Shown one piece after another: positions 28,576 to 37,209 of a stretch of 64,000 bases of DNA. The first letter of the stretch is position 1; each line of letters starts with the position of its first letter. The notes below the pieces were generated by a model. The model saw nothing but the letters and a program-made list of their open reading frames with translations, was not told the DNA's origin and made no database searches. The stretch spans positions 1 to 64,000 of the forward strand of contig NZ_RCMB01000002.1 of the NCBI RefSeq assembly GCF_011319465.1, written 5' to 3'. The translations under genes were made by a program, and so were the position numbers. Source of the DNA: Candidatus Nitrosotalea sp. TS. GTDB lineage: Archaea; Thermoproteota; Nitrososphaeria; Nitrososphaerales; Nitrosopumilaceae.

Positions 28576-28812
28576 ATGCATGATTCTGAACCTGATACTA
28601 TTGTACGAAAAAACAAGCAAAAAGAATACTGCGATCTGTTGGAAAAAATTGGGGTAACTGCAGAACCAAAACAATTTGAAACTGACGAAGTTGAAAAAAG
28701 TGATTATTATTCAAAGTATTACTCGCATTCGCCTGCTATGGTTACAAACCATGGTTGTATAGATCTAAAAGGAAGTAACATAGACATTATTCAGATAATC
28801 CAGAAGGGTTGA
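28576..28812 (+). CDS. Small hypothetical protein
   Basis: The 78-residue protein begins with the ATG at 28576 (HDSEPDTIVRKNKQKEYCDL) and contains EVEKSDYYSKYYSHSPAM, with no membrane segment or known motif. It ends in QIIQKG, 2 bp before the next start codon, so it is the first gene of a two-gene unit. It has a typical protein composition (charged, few runs) and codon choice like its neighbours. I do not recognise the family. It appears intact, but the following gene is broken. Confidence 0.55.
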   Translation: MHDSEPDTIVRKNKQKEYCDLLEKIGVTAEPKQFETDEVEKSDYYSKYYSHSPAMVTNHGCIDLKGSNIDIIQIIQKG

Positions 28813-28814
28813 AA

Positions 28815-29199
28815 ATGTCACAAGATCTAAATCCGGCACCTTGGGGGGCACAAGACAGATTTCAAGCCCATTTTATTGTCAAAACTGAAAGTCAACTAAC
28901 AGATTCTGACAATCTTCTTGCCAAAACAACCCTAAATACCTGAAGGACATTTTTCCACAAAGAAAGTGTCTGGAGTAGAATGGGTTGGAGGAAGTCTTGC
29001 AGCGTCTCTGAATTCAGACGCCGAACTCAAAAGTATGATTTTGAAGCTTTCGCCCACTGATGCATTAATTTGGGTAGATCCAACAAAGAAGGGAATAAGA
29101 ATTCATGGCAAATGGAAGAGCAGCGGGGAATTGGGGATTACAAAAGAACTATTCGACGTGTATGACAGAATAGCTTCTCATATCAAAAAACATCTCTAG
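28815..29199 (+). CDS. Conserved hypothetical protein (frame broken twice)
   Basis: From the ATG at 28815 the protein reads APWGAQDRFQAHFIVKTES, then in other frames YLKDIFPQRK and SGVEWVGGSLAASLNSDAEL to its end RIASHIKKHL. Missing A bases in the runs near 28934 and 28963 explain both changes; correction gives about 128 residues. The C-terminal half (LSPTDALIWVDPTKKGIRIH) looks like a mixed alpha/beta fold. It follows the 78-residue gene by 2 bp and its last bases meet the endA stop from the other strand. I cannot name the family. Confidence 0.55.
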
Positions 29200-29746
29200 G
29201 CTCTCCACCAGTCAAGTGCCAGGCAGTCAATTTTATTTCCTTTTGGGATTGCAAGGATGAATTGTTTTCTAACTGTTGTGGCCAGCCTGCCTGCCAAGAC
29301 AACACTTGTTGCTGACATTGTATCTGTGGAATTGTAAACTTGTAACAAATATGGTGCATGATCAATGCCTGGGCCTTTTTGGTAAACTGCAAAATCGCAA
29401 CCAAACTTTATTCCTGGATTTATGATGTATCCTTTATCTCTGAAATCTTTGTAAACGATGATATTTTTTGTCAAAGTTATGGTGTTCGCGTCTACCATAT
29501 CTCCAGCATTTCATTTGGAATGACTTTCTTTTTACCTTGGTAGATCTTCAATTTTGATTTTTCTAGAAGATAGTATCCCTCTATGAGATCCAAGATCAAA
29601 GGCACGTTAATCTCGTCAGGTTTTGGTTTTGTAATTCCTATTGGTTTTCCATAATATCCGTTAACAAATAATGACTTGGATTCTTCCAGATCCCACACTA
29701 CAATTCTATTCTCGATTAGTTCTCCTTTCAAGTTAACATCCTTCAA
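29196..29746 (-). CDS. endA: tRNA-splicing endonuclease, EndA (N- and C-domains in two frames)
   Basis: EndA cuts introns from tRNA and rRNA precursors at bulge-helix-bulge sites. The first part (29746 to 29492) is the N-terminal domain with NGYYGKPIGITKPK and LLEKSKLKIY. The second (29498 to 29196) is the catalytic domain with the triad in FAVYQKGPGIDHAPYLLQVY (Tyr, His) and TTVRKQF (Lys). They overlap by 7 bp, with a stop TAG just after an out-of-frame ATG. One missing base near 29493 would give a normal protein of about 182 residues. A true split into two subunits is possible but less likely given the many indels nearby. Confidence 0.82.
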
Positions 29747-29813
29747 GAATAAGGCAATTGATTTTAGTGTTTAGGAAACATTAGTAAAAAAAGAGAAAGA
29801 TAGTTTCACGATT

Positions 29814-30467
29814 TTATAGGCTAAGAGCCAGTAGAATGAATGAATCTGATACCTGAAGGCATTTGTCAGACATTTCTTCTATGCCTTCTACCACATCTTT
29901 TAGAAGCATTAGTTCCTTTGTAGTTGTAACCTCGTCCAAGACCTTTATGGTTAGTGAACGATATTTTTCATCCACCATTCTTTCCATCTTCTGGGCTTCG
30001 TGGGCAAGATCAATTGCAACTGTTGCGTTACCGCCTAATGCGCGAACAATCTCGTTTATCTTATAGATTTGGTCTACTGCCTGCTCGATTAGCTCAGATA
30101 GGTCTTTTTCTATTTTTTCCTTCTTCAGAGTGGCTCCTTTTATGTTTGATAACTTGAAGGCTATGCCTGTGATGTAGCCTGCTATTTCATCCATTGTGTA
30201 TGCCGTGTTCAACAGATTTTCTCTATTCATCATGAGTCCGCCCACATCTGCAATTTCACGAGTTATTTTTCTGCGCAAAGCCTCAACTTCGTCTTCGGTG
30301 TTCTTTATTCTCTCAAGAACTTGCTTTACCTCGGATTTGTCAGACTTGATTATCAACTCGGGAAGTGATGAGAGGTCTCTCACGGCGTTGAGGATCCTGT
30401 TTATTTCATCCTGCAAAACGGCAAGTGCCTTTCTCTTTGCCTGAACTTCAAGTTCTCCGCTGTACAT
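29814..30467 (-). CDS. DUF47/PhoU-like helical protein
   Basis: The 217-residue protein is almost entirely helical and fits the DUF47 (PhoU-like) family, whose members often lie near phosphate transporters. It shows EDEVEALRRKITREI and the acidic metal-binding helices TAYTMDEIAGYITGIAFKL and VVEGIEEMSDKCLQVSDS, the latter with the family's ExxxD pattern. No phosphate transporter is in this window. Start ATG 30467. The gene is intact, and a role in phosphate or metal regulation is a family inference. Confidence 0.72.
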   Translation of the reverse strand: MYSGELEVQAKRKALAVLQDEINRILNAVRDLSSLPELIIKSDKSEVKQVLERIKNTEDEVEALRRKITREIADVGGLMMNRENLLNTAYTMDEIAGYITGIAFKLSNIKGATLKKEKIEKDLSELIEQAVDQIYKINEIVRALGGNATVAIDLAHEAQKMERMVDEKYRSLTIKVLDEVTTTKELMLLKDVVEGIEEMSDKCLQVSDSFILLALSL

Positions 30468-30538
30468 CTAGACGTTTAATTCGATGCCAGCAGCTAATAA
30501 TCCTTACGTAAAGAGCTTCTGATCAAGCCAACCTTTAC

Positions 30539-32306
30539 TCAAAATTGTTTTTCATCTTGTACCACTTTCTTTTGGCTATTGTACATGATGATAACCTCGC
30601 TCACAGAAGTAGCATTTTCTGGAGTTTTTTCAAATCTAATCTTTCCAGTAAATTTAGGGAAGCGCAAGGCAAGGCCACTGCCTTTTCTTATCTTGTCTAA
30701 AGCTACTTTGTGAATTGGACTCAGTGTAATCTCAGACGCCACTACTTCAATTACGACTTCTGGTTCAAACCATACATCTGCCTCAAGGCCGCTTTCAATC
30801 CTAGGATCTTTTTTAACTATGATTTTGTCAGATAATATTTGATAAAACTGATCCAAACTCTCATCTGTGAATCCTGTCCCGACTTTGCATACGCTGGGAT
30901 AGGTATCTGCCTCTTCGTCATATGTTGACAAGAGCAGTGCGCCATACCTAGCCAGTTCTTCGACCGCGACCGTAAAATGCGCCTACCACAACTAAATCTA
31001 GAGAATCGCCCAATTCATTTCTGTATTCGCGTTTTAGTTTGAGCCAGTTGCTTGCTCTTGCACCTGCTCTGTATGGGGAATCCAACTGCTTGAGCATCAG
31101 TCCCTCACAACCCGAGTTGATTGCATTTTCAAGAAAGTCCTCTACCTCGTCGTCTGTTTTGACTAACATCATGGGCATGACTTTGACAAAAGAATCGTCG
31201 CTTACGATATTTTCAAGTATATGTCGGCGTTCCCTATACGACATGTCTAAACAGCTTTTACCATCAAAAAATAATACGTCAAAGAAATTGACTGTTATGG
31301 GATACTCCTGTACTGCCTTTGCTATGTCATATTTTCGTCTCCTGTGCATGAGCTCTTGAAAAGGTAAGAATTCTCCCGTGTCTTCATTTATTGCTACTAC
31401 TTCGGCCTCCAATATGACTTCGTTGGCCTTTATGGATTTTGTAATCTTCTCTACAATATCTGGATAATAATTGGTGATATTCTCAAGGCTTCTGGAATAA
31501 AGAATGATCTTGTCTTTTTGCATGTGGAGTTGGGCGCGTTCTCCGTCTAGTTTGTATTCTGCAGCAAACTCTGTCTCTATTTTTTCGTGAGCCTCCTGTG
31601 CACTCTTTACTCTTTCGGCAAGCATGGGACGAATCGGACTGAACATGGATACTTGAAAACTCTTCAATACGTCGGCGCCATTTTTTGCAACTGCCTCTGC
31701 TACTCTGCCCAAGTCACTGCAAACATTGTAAGCGTGTTCTAACAGTGGTCTATTTTCTTTTGAACCAGTAAATGCAATAGATAGCGCATCAAGAATTGTA
31801 TAATCTGCAACTCCTAGTCGTAGATTGGCTGTAATTATTTTTGCGATAAATCTGCCCTCTGTAGGGCTAGCGTCATTTAACAGACTGGAGATGTATTTCA
31901 TTTTCATGTCCTGAGACCTGTTTCCCCTGAGTGATGCTATCTTGAATAAAGTGTCATAAACCCGCTCCACCGTGATATCTTCTTTGAGAAAAGTTGTTTG
32001 TGTTTTTTGTTCCAAGATATTGGCAGTAGCCTGACCAAAATCTCCCACTTTTTCGTACTCACGTTCGATCTTCAATGCTGGAACTCCTGTTGATTTTGAC
32101 AGTGCTTTGATTGCAATTTTCTCTGCAACTCCGATCTCAATTCCTTCGTGCTCGGGTCTTAGCTTGCCTTGAAGCAAATATGCGACTTTTGAAATTATTT
32201 CAGATGGCGTGATCTTAAACAAATCTACTAGATGTTGGGTCAACTCAAGTCGCTTTGTAGTGCCCTCCATGTACCCTAGAGTGTCAGCAACAAGTGAAAA
32301 CTTCAT
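30539..32306 (-). CDS. lig: ATP-dependent DNA ligase (frame broken once)
   Basis: The ligase seals nicks in DNA during replication and repair. The N-terminal DNA-binding domain precedes the adenylation motif EYKLDGERAQLH with the lysine that takes AMP. Later motifs include FFDVLFFDGKSCLD, EGLMLKQLDSPYRAG and WLKLKREY. The C-terminal OB-fold part is in another frame, from about 30950 to 30539, with SGLEADVWFEPEVVIEV and LRFPKF. One extra T near 30950 explains the break: corrected, it reads GRRTGRYGALLLSTYD. The corrected protein has about 588 residues, as expected for archaeal ligases. Confidence 0.88.
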
Positions 32307-32412
32307 CTGACGATTTTTACAATCTGTAGAATAAAAGGTTGAGCAAGGTTACAATTTTGTGATATAAAGAATGTGTGTTTATACTACAATTTTGTAAGCT
32401 AAACAGGTTGAG

Positions 32413-32703
32413 TTATTTTAGATGTAAATGTGTCTTGATCTTTAATCGTATTTCTGGAGTCCTTTTCAAAACAATACTGTGAAACTCTGATGATTCTTCC
32501 AAATCTAAATATCTCTTATTTCTCTTCAAAAATCCGTCAAAGAACACTCCGCAGATATATCCAACGTAAATTCCATATGCAAAGTCTTCAAGGTTAGATG
32601 TTATGGATAAGGACTTGGCTTCGGACAAAACCATTTTGGGATAATCTAGTGTATATGTTATAATGTCGTCGAGATTTTTTTCCTCGATCATATCCAAGCC
32701 CAT
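32413..32703 (-). CDS. Small hypothetical protein
   Basis: The 96-residue protein starts at ATG 32703 (GLDMIEEKNLDDIITYTLDY) and contains an amphipathic central part with FAYGIYVGYICGVFFDGFLK, which could be a weak membrane helix or a buried one. It ends in Lys/His-rich RLKIKTHLHLK. I do not recognise the family. It lies between lig and rps25e on the opposite strand to the latter. Composition and codon use are like real genes here. Confidence 0.5.
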   Translation of the reverse strand: MGLDMIEEKNLDDIITYTLDYPKMVLSEAKSLSITSNLEDFAYGIYVGYICGVFFDGFLKRNKRYLDLEESSEFHSIVLKRTPEIRLKIKTHLHLK

Positions 32704-32791
32704 AGAGTGCCCAAATTTAGCTTGTATTTAGAACTTATGAAATTCTGATGCTGGGCAAATAGTGAGACCTAATAGACAGAATTCTTGTTCG

Positions 32792-32800
32792 TTTATAAAT
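32792..32800 (+). promoter_or_regulatory. TATA box of rps25e
   Basis: TTTATAAAT ends 20 nt before the ATG at 32821, with its centre 25 nt upstream. This is the clearest archaeal core promoter in the window and implies a leaderless mRNA. Confidence 0.6.
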
Positions 32801-32820
32801 AGGAAGCAGAAAGCTCGGTT

Positions 32821-33129
32821 ATGGGTGGAGCAAAGAAAAAGTCACCGGCACAAGCAGAAAAGTCACAGACTGCAGAAGCCGCAAAGAAGGACGGTCCAAA
32901 GAAAGACAAGAAAGAACAGAAACAAAAAACAAACATTTCTGTAATAGTAGATGATGGACAGGCAATGAGTTTCATAAAAGGTTCCAAGGTCTTCACCGTA
33001 CAAGAATTATCAAGACAAACAAATGTCAAAGTGTCTGCAGCAAATGCATATTTGCTAAACTTGTTAAAACAAGGCGCAGTAAAGAGAATAGGCGGATATA
33101 GCGGACATCATATCTACGTGCCTTCTTGA
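32821..33129 (+). CDS. rps25e: 30S ribosomal protein S25e
   Basis: The 102-residue protein has a Lys/Ala-rich N-terminal tail (residues 1-40) and then the winged-helix S25e core: MSFIKGSKVFTVQELSRQTN, VSAANAYLLNLLKQGAVKRI and GGYSGHHIYVP. S25e occurs in archaea and eukaryotes, not bacteria, and lies in the small subunit near the decoding face. The start ATG follows a TATA box by 25 nt. Its end overlaps the convergent cyclophilin-like gene by about 16 bp, so the tail bases are shared by both. Confidence 0.88.
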   Translation: MGGAKKKSPAQAEKSQTAEAAKKDGPKKDKKEQKQKTNISVIVDDGQAMSFIKGSKVFTVQELSRQTNVKVSAANAYLLNLLKQGAVKRIGGYSGHHIYVPS

Positions 33130-33500
33130 GATATAGAAAATATATCGCCAGGTTTGATTTCTTTTAATGCTTCCAAGTTTGAAGTTATTTTTCCAACAAG
33201 TGTCATGAGTTTAGTGGAAGGCACATCTTCTAAAAAGAAACAAATCGAACCGTTTGAAGCCATGAATCCAATCTCGCCTTTTTTGAATTGTGTTCTAAGT
33301 TTTTCACCACCTGCAGCAAGAGATGTATCCATGAATGCAATGGAATTGCTCATCATGTGCGAATTGCCCTCAAGTGGTAATGCTCTTAGTATGGCACCAA
33401 CAGTTTTTGGCGCAAGATGACGTTTTAACTCAATTTTCATCTGTGCTTTTCCTTTCAGCGATAGAGTCAGATCAATTTTAGACACCGATCCGGCACTCAT
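33114..33500 (-). CDS. Cyclophilin-like domain protein
   Basis: The 128-residue protein begins SVSKIDLTLSLKGKAQMKIE and contains KRHLAPKTVGAILRALPLEG, GEIGFMASNGSICFFLEDV and IKPGDIFSISQ. This is the cyclophilin-like barrel pattern of small archaeal and bacterial proteins (TM1367-like). It probably has no isomerase activity, since the usual cyclophilin catalytic Arg motif is not visible. Function unknown. The start is ATG 33500, about 50 bp from the divergent rpoK gene. Confidence 0.65.
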   Translation of the reverse strand: MSAGSVSKIDLTLSLKGKAQMKIELKRHLAPKTVGAILRALPLEGNSHMMSNSIAFMDTSLAAGGEKLRTQFKKGEIGFMASNGSICFFLEDVPSTKLMTLVGKITSNLEALKEIKPGDIFSISQEGT

Positions 33501-33520
33501 TTTTGAACGAGAGTATTATG

Positions 33521-33530
33521 AAATATATAA
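33521..33530 (+). promoter_or_regulatory. TATA box of rpoK
   Basis: AAATATATAA is centred 27 nt upstream of the ATG at 33553, the spacing of an archaeal leaderless promoter. Confidence 0.55.
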
Positions 33531-33552
33531 CGTTTCTTGCCGGTCTATCTCA

Positions 33553-34062
33553 ATGTCTGATGAGCCTGAGGAAGTTAGTGTAGATACTGAAGAGGCTCCA
33601 GCAGAAGAAGAACCGATAGAATCGATTTTACCAAAAGAGCCAGAACCTGTAGAAGTTGTATCTGAGGATGGAGTAGAAGAAAAACCAACAACTAAACGAG
33701 GAAAGAAAGAACTCTCACCCGAGGAAGCTGCAGAACAGGAAAGGCTACAAAAAATTATTGCCGCAAGAGAAATTATCGAGGTAGACCCAATACATGTTGC
33801 AATAGAATATGAAACTACAGGAAAGGGCAAAGTCATGATAGGTCCTCCTACACTTACACGCTTTGAAAAAGCAAGGATTCTTGGAGCAAGAGCATTACAA
33901 CTTTCACTTGGAGCTCCACCGTTCATTTCAGTACCTAAAGAAGTCGCGACTTCTCTTGATTTGGCTTACACTGAACTTGAAAAACGTGTTATTCCAATCA
34001 CAATAAGACGTGTACTGCCAAATGGTGATTTTCAGAACATACCAATTGATCTCTTCGATTAA
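33553..34062 (+). CDS. rpoK: DNA-directed RNA polymerase subunit K (Rpb6 homologue)
   Basis: The C-terminal 60 residues carry the RpoK/Rpb6/omega signature: GPPTLTRFEKARILGARALQ followed by LSLGAPPFI and KRVIPITIRRVLPNG. The subunit helps fold and hold the large polymerase subunits. Here it is 169 residues, because a long acidic N-terminal half (EEVSVDTEEAPAEEEPIESI and a KRGKK patch) precedes the core. Many archaeal RpoK proteins are only 55-90 residues, while Rpb6 in eukaryotes also has an acidic N-terminal tail. The start ATG is supported by the TATA box at 33521-33530. Confidence 0.87.
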   Translation: MSDEPEEVSVDTEEAPAEEEPIESILPKEPEPVEVVSEDGVEEKPTTKRGKKELSPEEAAEQERLQKIIAAREIIEVDPIHVAIEYETTGKGKVMIGPPTLTRFEKARILGARALQLSLGAPPFISVPKEVATSLDLAYTELEKRVIPITIRRVLPNGDFQNIPIDLFD

Positions 34063-34157
34063 TGGATGATTTGTCGATAAGATTTTAATAGAATGTATAG
34101 TTTGGTGTTTGATAGAGTTTGTTGAGTGGAATAGAGGAAAATGTGCAACTAAATGAT

Positions 34158-34440
34158 ATGTCATCCAACTCAAAAGGTGGAAAATTGATCGCAATTAATC
34201 AACAACCCATAATGGAGTGTGCGCTTGGATATTTTGACAGAGTTGGTACAGCACAGGGTAGTGACTCTCAAGGCCAAAGGCGATTCAATACCGACTGCAG
34301 TGGCAGTGGCAAACGTGATAACTGAAAACATGATGAAAGGCAATTCCAAGATATCTAGTATTGCAGTAGACAGTGAGAGCCAAGTAAATCACGGTCCGCT
34401 TGTCTCAATAATTGAGATAACTATATCTAAAACAAACTAG
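34158..34440 (+). CDS. Alba-family nucleic-acid-binding protein (frame broken once)
   Basis: From ATG 34158 the protein reads SSNSKGGKLIAINQQPIMEC, then in the next frame LDILTELVQHRVVTLKAKGD, SIPTAVAVANVITENMMK and VSIIEITISKTN. One extra G near 34226 explains the break; the corrected protein has about 93 residues, normal for Alba. Alba dimers coat DNA or RNA. The usual GKKP loop with DNA-binding lysines reads NQQP here, so this may be an RNA-linked or divergent paralogue. Its last bases overlap the convergent HTH-regulator gene. Confidence 0.75.
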
Positions 34441-34854
34441 AAAGTGCTTCCTGGACCTTTGAGAAGCATGTTTTCACATTCTTTGCATATTGCTTCGTCT
34501 ATGTTTGATTCTAGCTGATGATGTATATCACAGATCAAAAGACTTGATTTTATGTAATTGCAGAGACCTATGAATTTTGAAAGGCTAGAAGGTGTGTATG
34601 CCATGTTCGATGCTAAATTGCTACAAATGTCATTTATCATATCTGATACTTCCTTGATTGCAAGAAGTTTGTTGATTAGTTCAGGATCGCCTCTTGTTCC
34701 TCTCACATAGTTGCTAATTGCAGCTTGGGTTCACTCCTAACATCTTTGAAACTTCTTCCTCTCGTATTTTGTGATCTTCGATGAGCTTTTTAGCCAAGAT
34801 AGCTCTTAATGCAGGGATCAGTGTCTTTGTTTCAATCTCGGCAGGCAAAAGCAT
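34437..34854 (-). CDS. HTH transcriptional regulator with Cys-rich C-terminus (frame broken once)
   Basis: Starting at ATG 34854 the reverse strand reads LLPAEIETKTLIPALRAILA, then an HTH: KIREEEVSKMLGVTQAAISN, with YVRGTRGDP after it. The two frames meet near 34733, where one extra base breaks the gene; the corrected protein has about 138 residues. The C-terminal part has five cysteines (DICSN, GLCNYI, LICDIHHQL, AICKECEN), which could hold an Fe-S cluster or metal. This HTH plus Cys layout resembles a widespread archaeal predicted-regulator group. It is divergent from the PP-loop gene and may control it. Confidence 0.72.
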
Positions 34855-34911
34855 ACGATTTTTCTCTTTGTAAAATATTTAAAGCTAATCTTTATCGCCA
34901 TGATAACTTAA

Positions 34912-35891
34912 TTGAGAGATTACCTTCAGATCAGATAATTGCAAGATATCTGCTCAAGACTCCAGTCACTTGTATTTGATGCTGTTGTGAGATGTCAAAT
35001 CTGAAAGCATTTCTCTGTCGGGAGGTCTTGACTCTTCAATTCTTGCGTCTTGCCCTGATGTCAAAACAGCTCAAGCATACGTTATGGTGGCAGCAGATTT
35101 TCCGTCAACAGACTTGGTAAACGCTCAACTAGTTGCCAAGATGAATGGTATGAAACTAGATGTGGTTTCTGCATCTATTGATGAATTGTTACAAGCAATT
35201 GAACAAACGATCAGGATCCTGCATGTTTTCAATCCTATTGAAATCCGAAACAATGTTGTGCTTTATCTTACGATGGAGACTGCAAAACATGACGGTTTCA
35301 AGTCTATTATGACTGGCGATGGAGCCGATGAGCTGTTTGCGGGTTATCGTTTCTTTCAAAGGATGTCACAGCCTGAATTACAAAAAGATCTTGAAAGAAT
35401 ATGGAAAATAATGCATTTCCCGTCATTGGCTATATCGAAGGCACTTGGAATCTCCTTGCAGACCCCCTTTCTTGATGTCACTGTTATAGAATATGCAAAA
35501 TCAATATCGCCAGACCTCAAGGTTCATGAAGAAAATGGAAAAAAACACGGCAAATGGGTTCTAAGAAAAACATTTGAGAACATGTTGCCTCCATCAATTG
35601 CATGGCGCGATAAGGATGCAATGCAGGACGGTTCGGGCACAAACGGATTGACGCATTTTTTTGACAGTCTGATACAAGATTCTAGTCTTTTCTGAAAAGA
35701 CCAAAAAATATCTGGAAAAAGAGCAAGTCACATTGCTATCAAAAGAGGCGCTCTATTATTACGAGATATATAGAAAATATTACGATTATCCCGTCCGCCT
35801 TGGACCGTCAAAAAACAAATGTCCGTATTGCAATTATTCTGTTGAGAAAGGATCACATTTTTGCCGTATGTGCGGGGCTTTTCCTATCTAG
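34912..35891 (+). CDS. Asparagine-synthase-like PP-loop ATPase with zinc ribbon (frame broken about four times)
   Basis: The PP-loop ISLSGGLDSSIL is visible at about 35010-35045, followed by TGDGADELFAGYRFFQRM, LGISLQTPFLDVTVIEYAKS and KWVLRKTFENMLPPSIAWR. The end, in another frame, is a zinc ribbon: NKCPYCNYSVEKGSHFCRMC. The start region is scattered over three frames (LPSDQIIARYLLKT near 34925; LVFDAVVRC near 34975), and a break near 35690 leads to the ribbon. Corrected length is about 326 residues. It has the synthetase domain of asparagine synthase without the glutaminase domain, so it may use free ammonia or modify another substrate. Confidence 0.75.
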
Positions 35892-36031
35892 TCCTTTTTC
35901 CACTTGTTGGGTTTTCTTACAAAAATTCTCTTGCAGCCGTGGCAACAAAAATAATACTTTTTTCCCTTATACTCATGTTCTAGAGCAAGTTTCTCATCAA
36001 GCTCTATACCACAGACTGGATCTACTGGCAT
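35888..36031 (-). CDS. YHS-domain metal-binding small protein
   Basis: The 47-residue protein is almost entirely one YHS domain: PVDPVCGIELDEKLALEHEY, then KKYYFCCHGCKRIF and a basic tail. YHS (TRASH-like) domains hold a metal through cysteines and are common in copper and heavy-metal handling proteins and in some haem or sulfur proteins. The start is ATG 36031 and the stop overlaps the PP-loop gene stop by a few bases from the other strand. It could be a small metallochaperone, which is an inference from the domain alone. Confidence 0.75.
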   Translation of the reverse strand: MPVDPVCGIELDEKLALEHEYKGKKYYFCCHGCKRIFVRKPNKWKKD

Positions 36032-36069
36032 GTTTTGATTCGTCTGCTATTTGTATTTAAAACTTACAA

Positions 36070-37179
36070 TTACGACGATGATAATCTATTAACAAGATCA
36101 GAAAATTCTTTTTCATTTAAAACTGGAGTCTTTGCAAGCTCCAAGTTCTCATCTACATGGGAAGGAGATTTTTGTCCTACTAGTGGCGCTATGACACCTG
36201 GGGTGGACCTGACAAATTGAATTGCTCGATGAGACGCACGCGTTAATTCTCCAAATTCAGGTAAGACATTTGGACCTAGAAGTTTTGCTTGCATTAGCGG
36301 AACGCTTGTGAAAACTCCTATTCCAAGCTTGATTGCAGCCTCAAAAATACTAGATGTTGTACCGTCTTGTGTTTGATTCTTCATGGTCATGGCTTGATCA
36401 AGATACATGTTGTATGGAAGTTGTATGAATTTGAATCCGTTTTCAGCACCGCCTATGTCTCTTGCCAGCTTGACAATGTCAAAAAGAGAGAGATACTGTG
36501 GATGTTCTTGTGGCACCCTAAAGCAATCCCATGTGGCCATTCCATAGTATCTTATTGTTCCAATTTTTCTCTGATTTTCATAAAATTCAAACACGTCTCC
36601 AAGTTTTTTCATAAATTCATCTTTTGTAATGTCTTGGAGTTGTCCCTCTGCAGCATTGTGCAGATACATCAAGTCAACGCATTCTAATTCCAGATTTTTT
36701 AGGCTTCGGTTTAATTGATCTTGAAGATACGGTATTGTCATACAGTGGTATCCAGAAGAGATGTCGCCTGATTTGATTATGTTTGATTTTACAAGGGTAT
36801 TTTGAATATTTTGCCAAAACTCTTCTTTTACATCCCCGTCATTTGTTATGTAGCCGTTCTTTGTACTTATGAACAATTGATCCCTTTTTGCCTTGTTTTT
36901 TTCAATTAGCTGGACAATTGCCTTGCCTACTGATCTTTCCGCCTTCTGTGATCTATAATTGATGGCAGTATCTATTACATTGATGCCCAAAGTAGTTGAT
37001 TTTATCACGGCATCTTTGACCAGTACATCAGTTGCATCATCTGGATTTCCAAGATACGTGCCTATCCCAATGGATGATAATGTCAATCCGTTGAATTGTT
37101 TGAAGTGATTCTTCGCTACATTTGGATGATTTTTTGCAAACTCTGCTGTTCCTTCTGGTGTGGAATGCCCAGTTATCAC
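36070..37179 (-). CDS. Aldo/keto reductase family protein
   Basis: The 369-residue protein has the aldo/keto reductase barrel order: LSSIGIGTYLGNPDD, NVIDTAINYRSQKAERSVGK (with the catalytic Asp and Tyr of the family), FISTKNGYI (catalytic Lys), CVDLMYLHNAAEGQL (His), and a C-terminal NADPH-binding GVIAPLVGQKSPSHVDENLE. The reaction reduces an unknown carbonyl with NADPH. The C-terminal part has the phosphate-binding pattern. Start ATG 37179 or a nearby one. It lies downstream of ubiA on the same strand. Confidence 0.82.
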   Translation of the reverse strand: MITGHSTPEGTAEFAKNHPNVAKNHFKQFNGLTLSSIGIGTYLGNPDDATDVLVKDAVIKSTTLGINVIDTAINYRSQKAERSVGKAIVQLIEKNKAKRDQLFISTKNGYITNDGDVKEEFWQNIQNTLVKSNIIKSGDISSGYHCMTIPYLQDQLNRSLKNLELECVDLMYLHNAAEGQLQDITKDEFMKKLGDVFEFYENQRKIGTIRYYGMATWDCFRVPQEHPQYLSLFDIVKLARDIGGAENGFKFIQLPYNMYLDQAMTMKNQTQDGTTSSIFEAAIKLGIGVFTSVPLMQAKLLGPNVLPEFGELTRASHRAIQFVRSTPGVIAPLVGQKSPSHVDENLELAKTPVLNEKEFSDLVNRLSSS

Positions 37180-37209
37180 AAAATGGCTTTAGATGTGGTT
37201 GATTTAACT

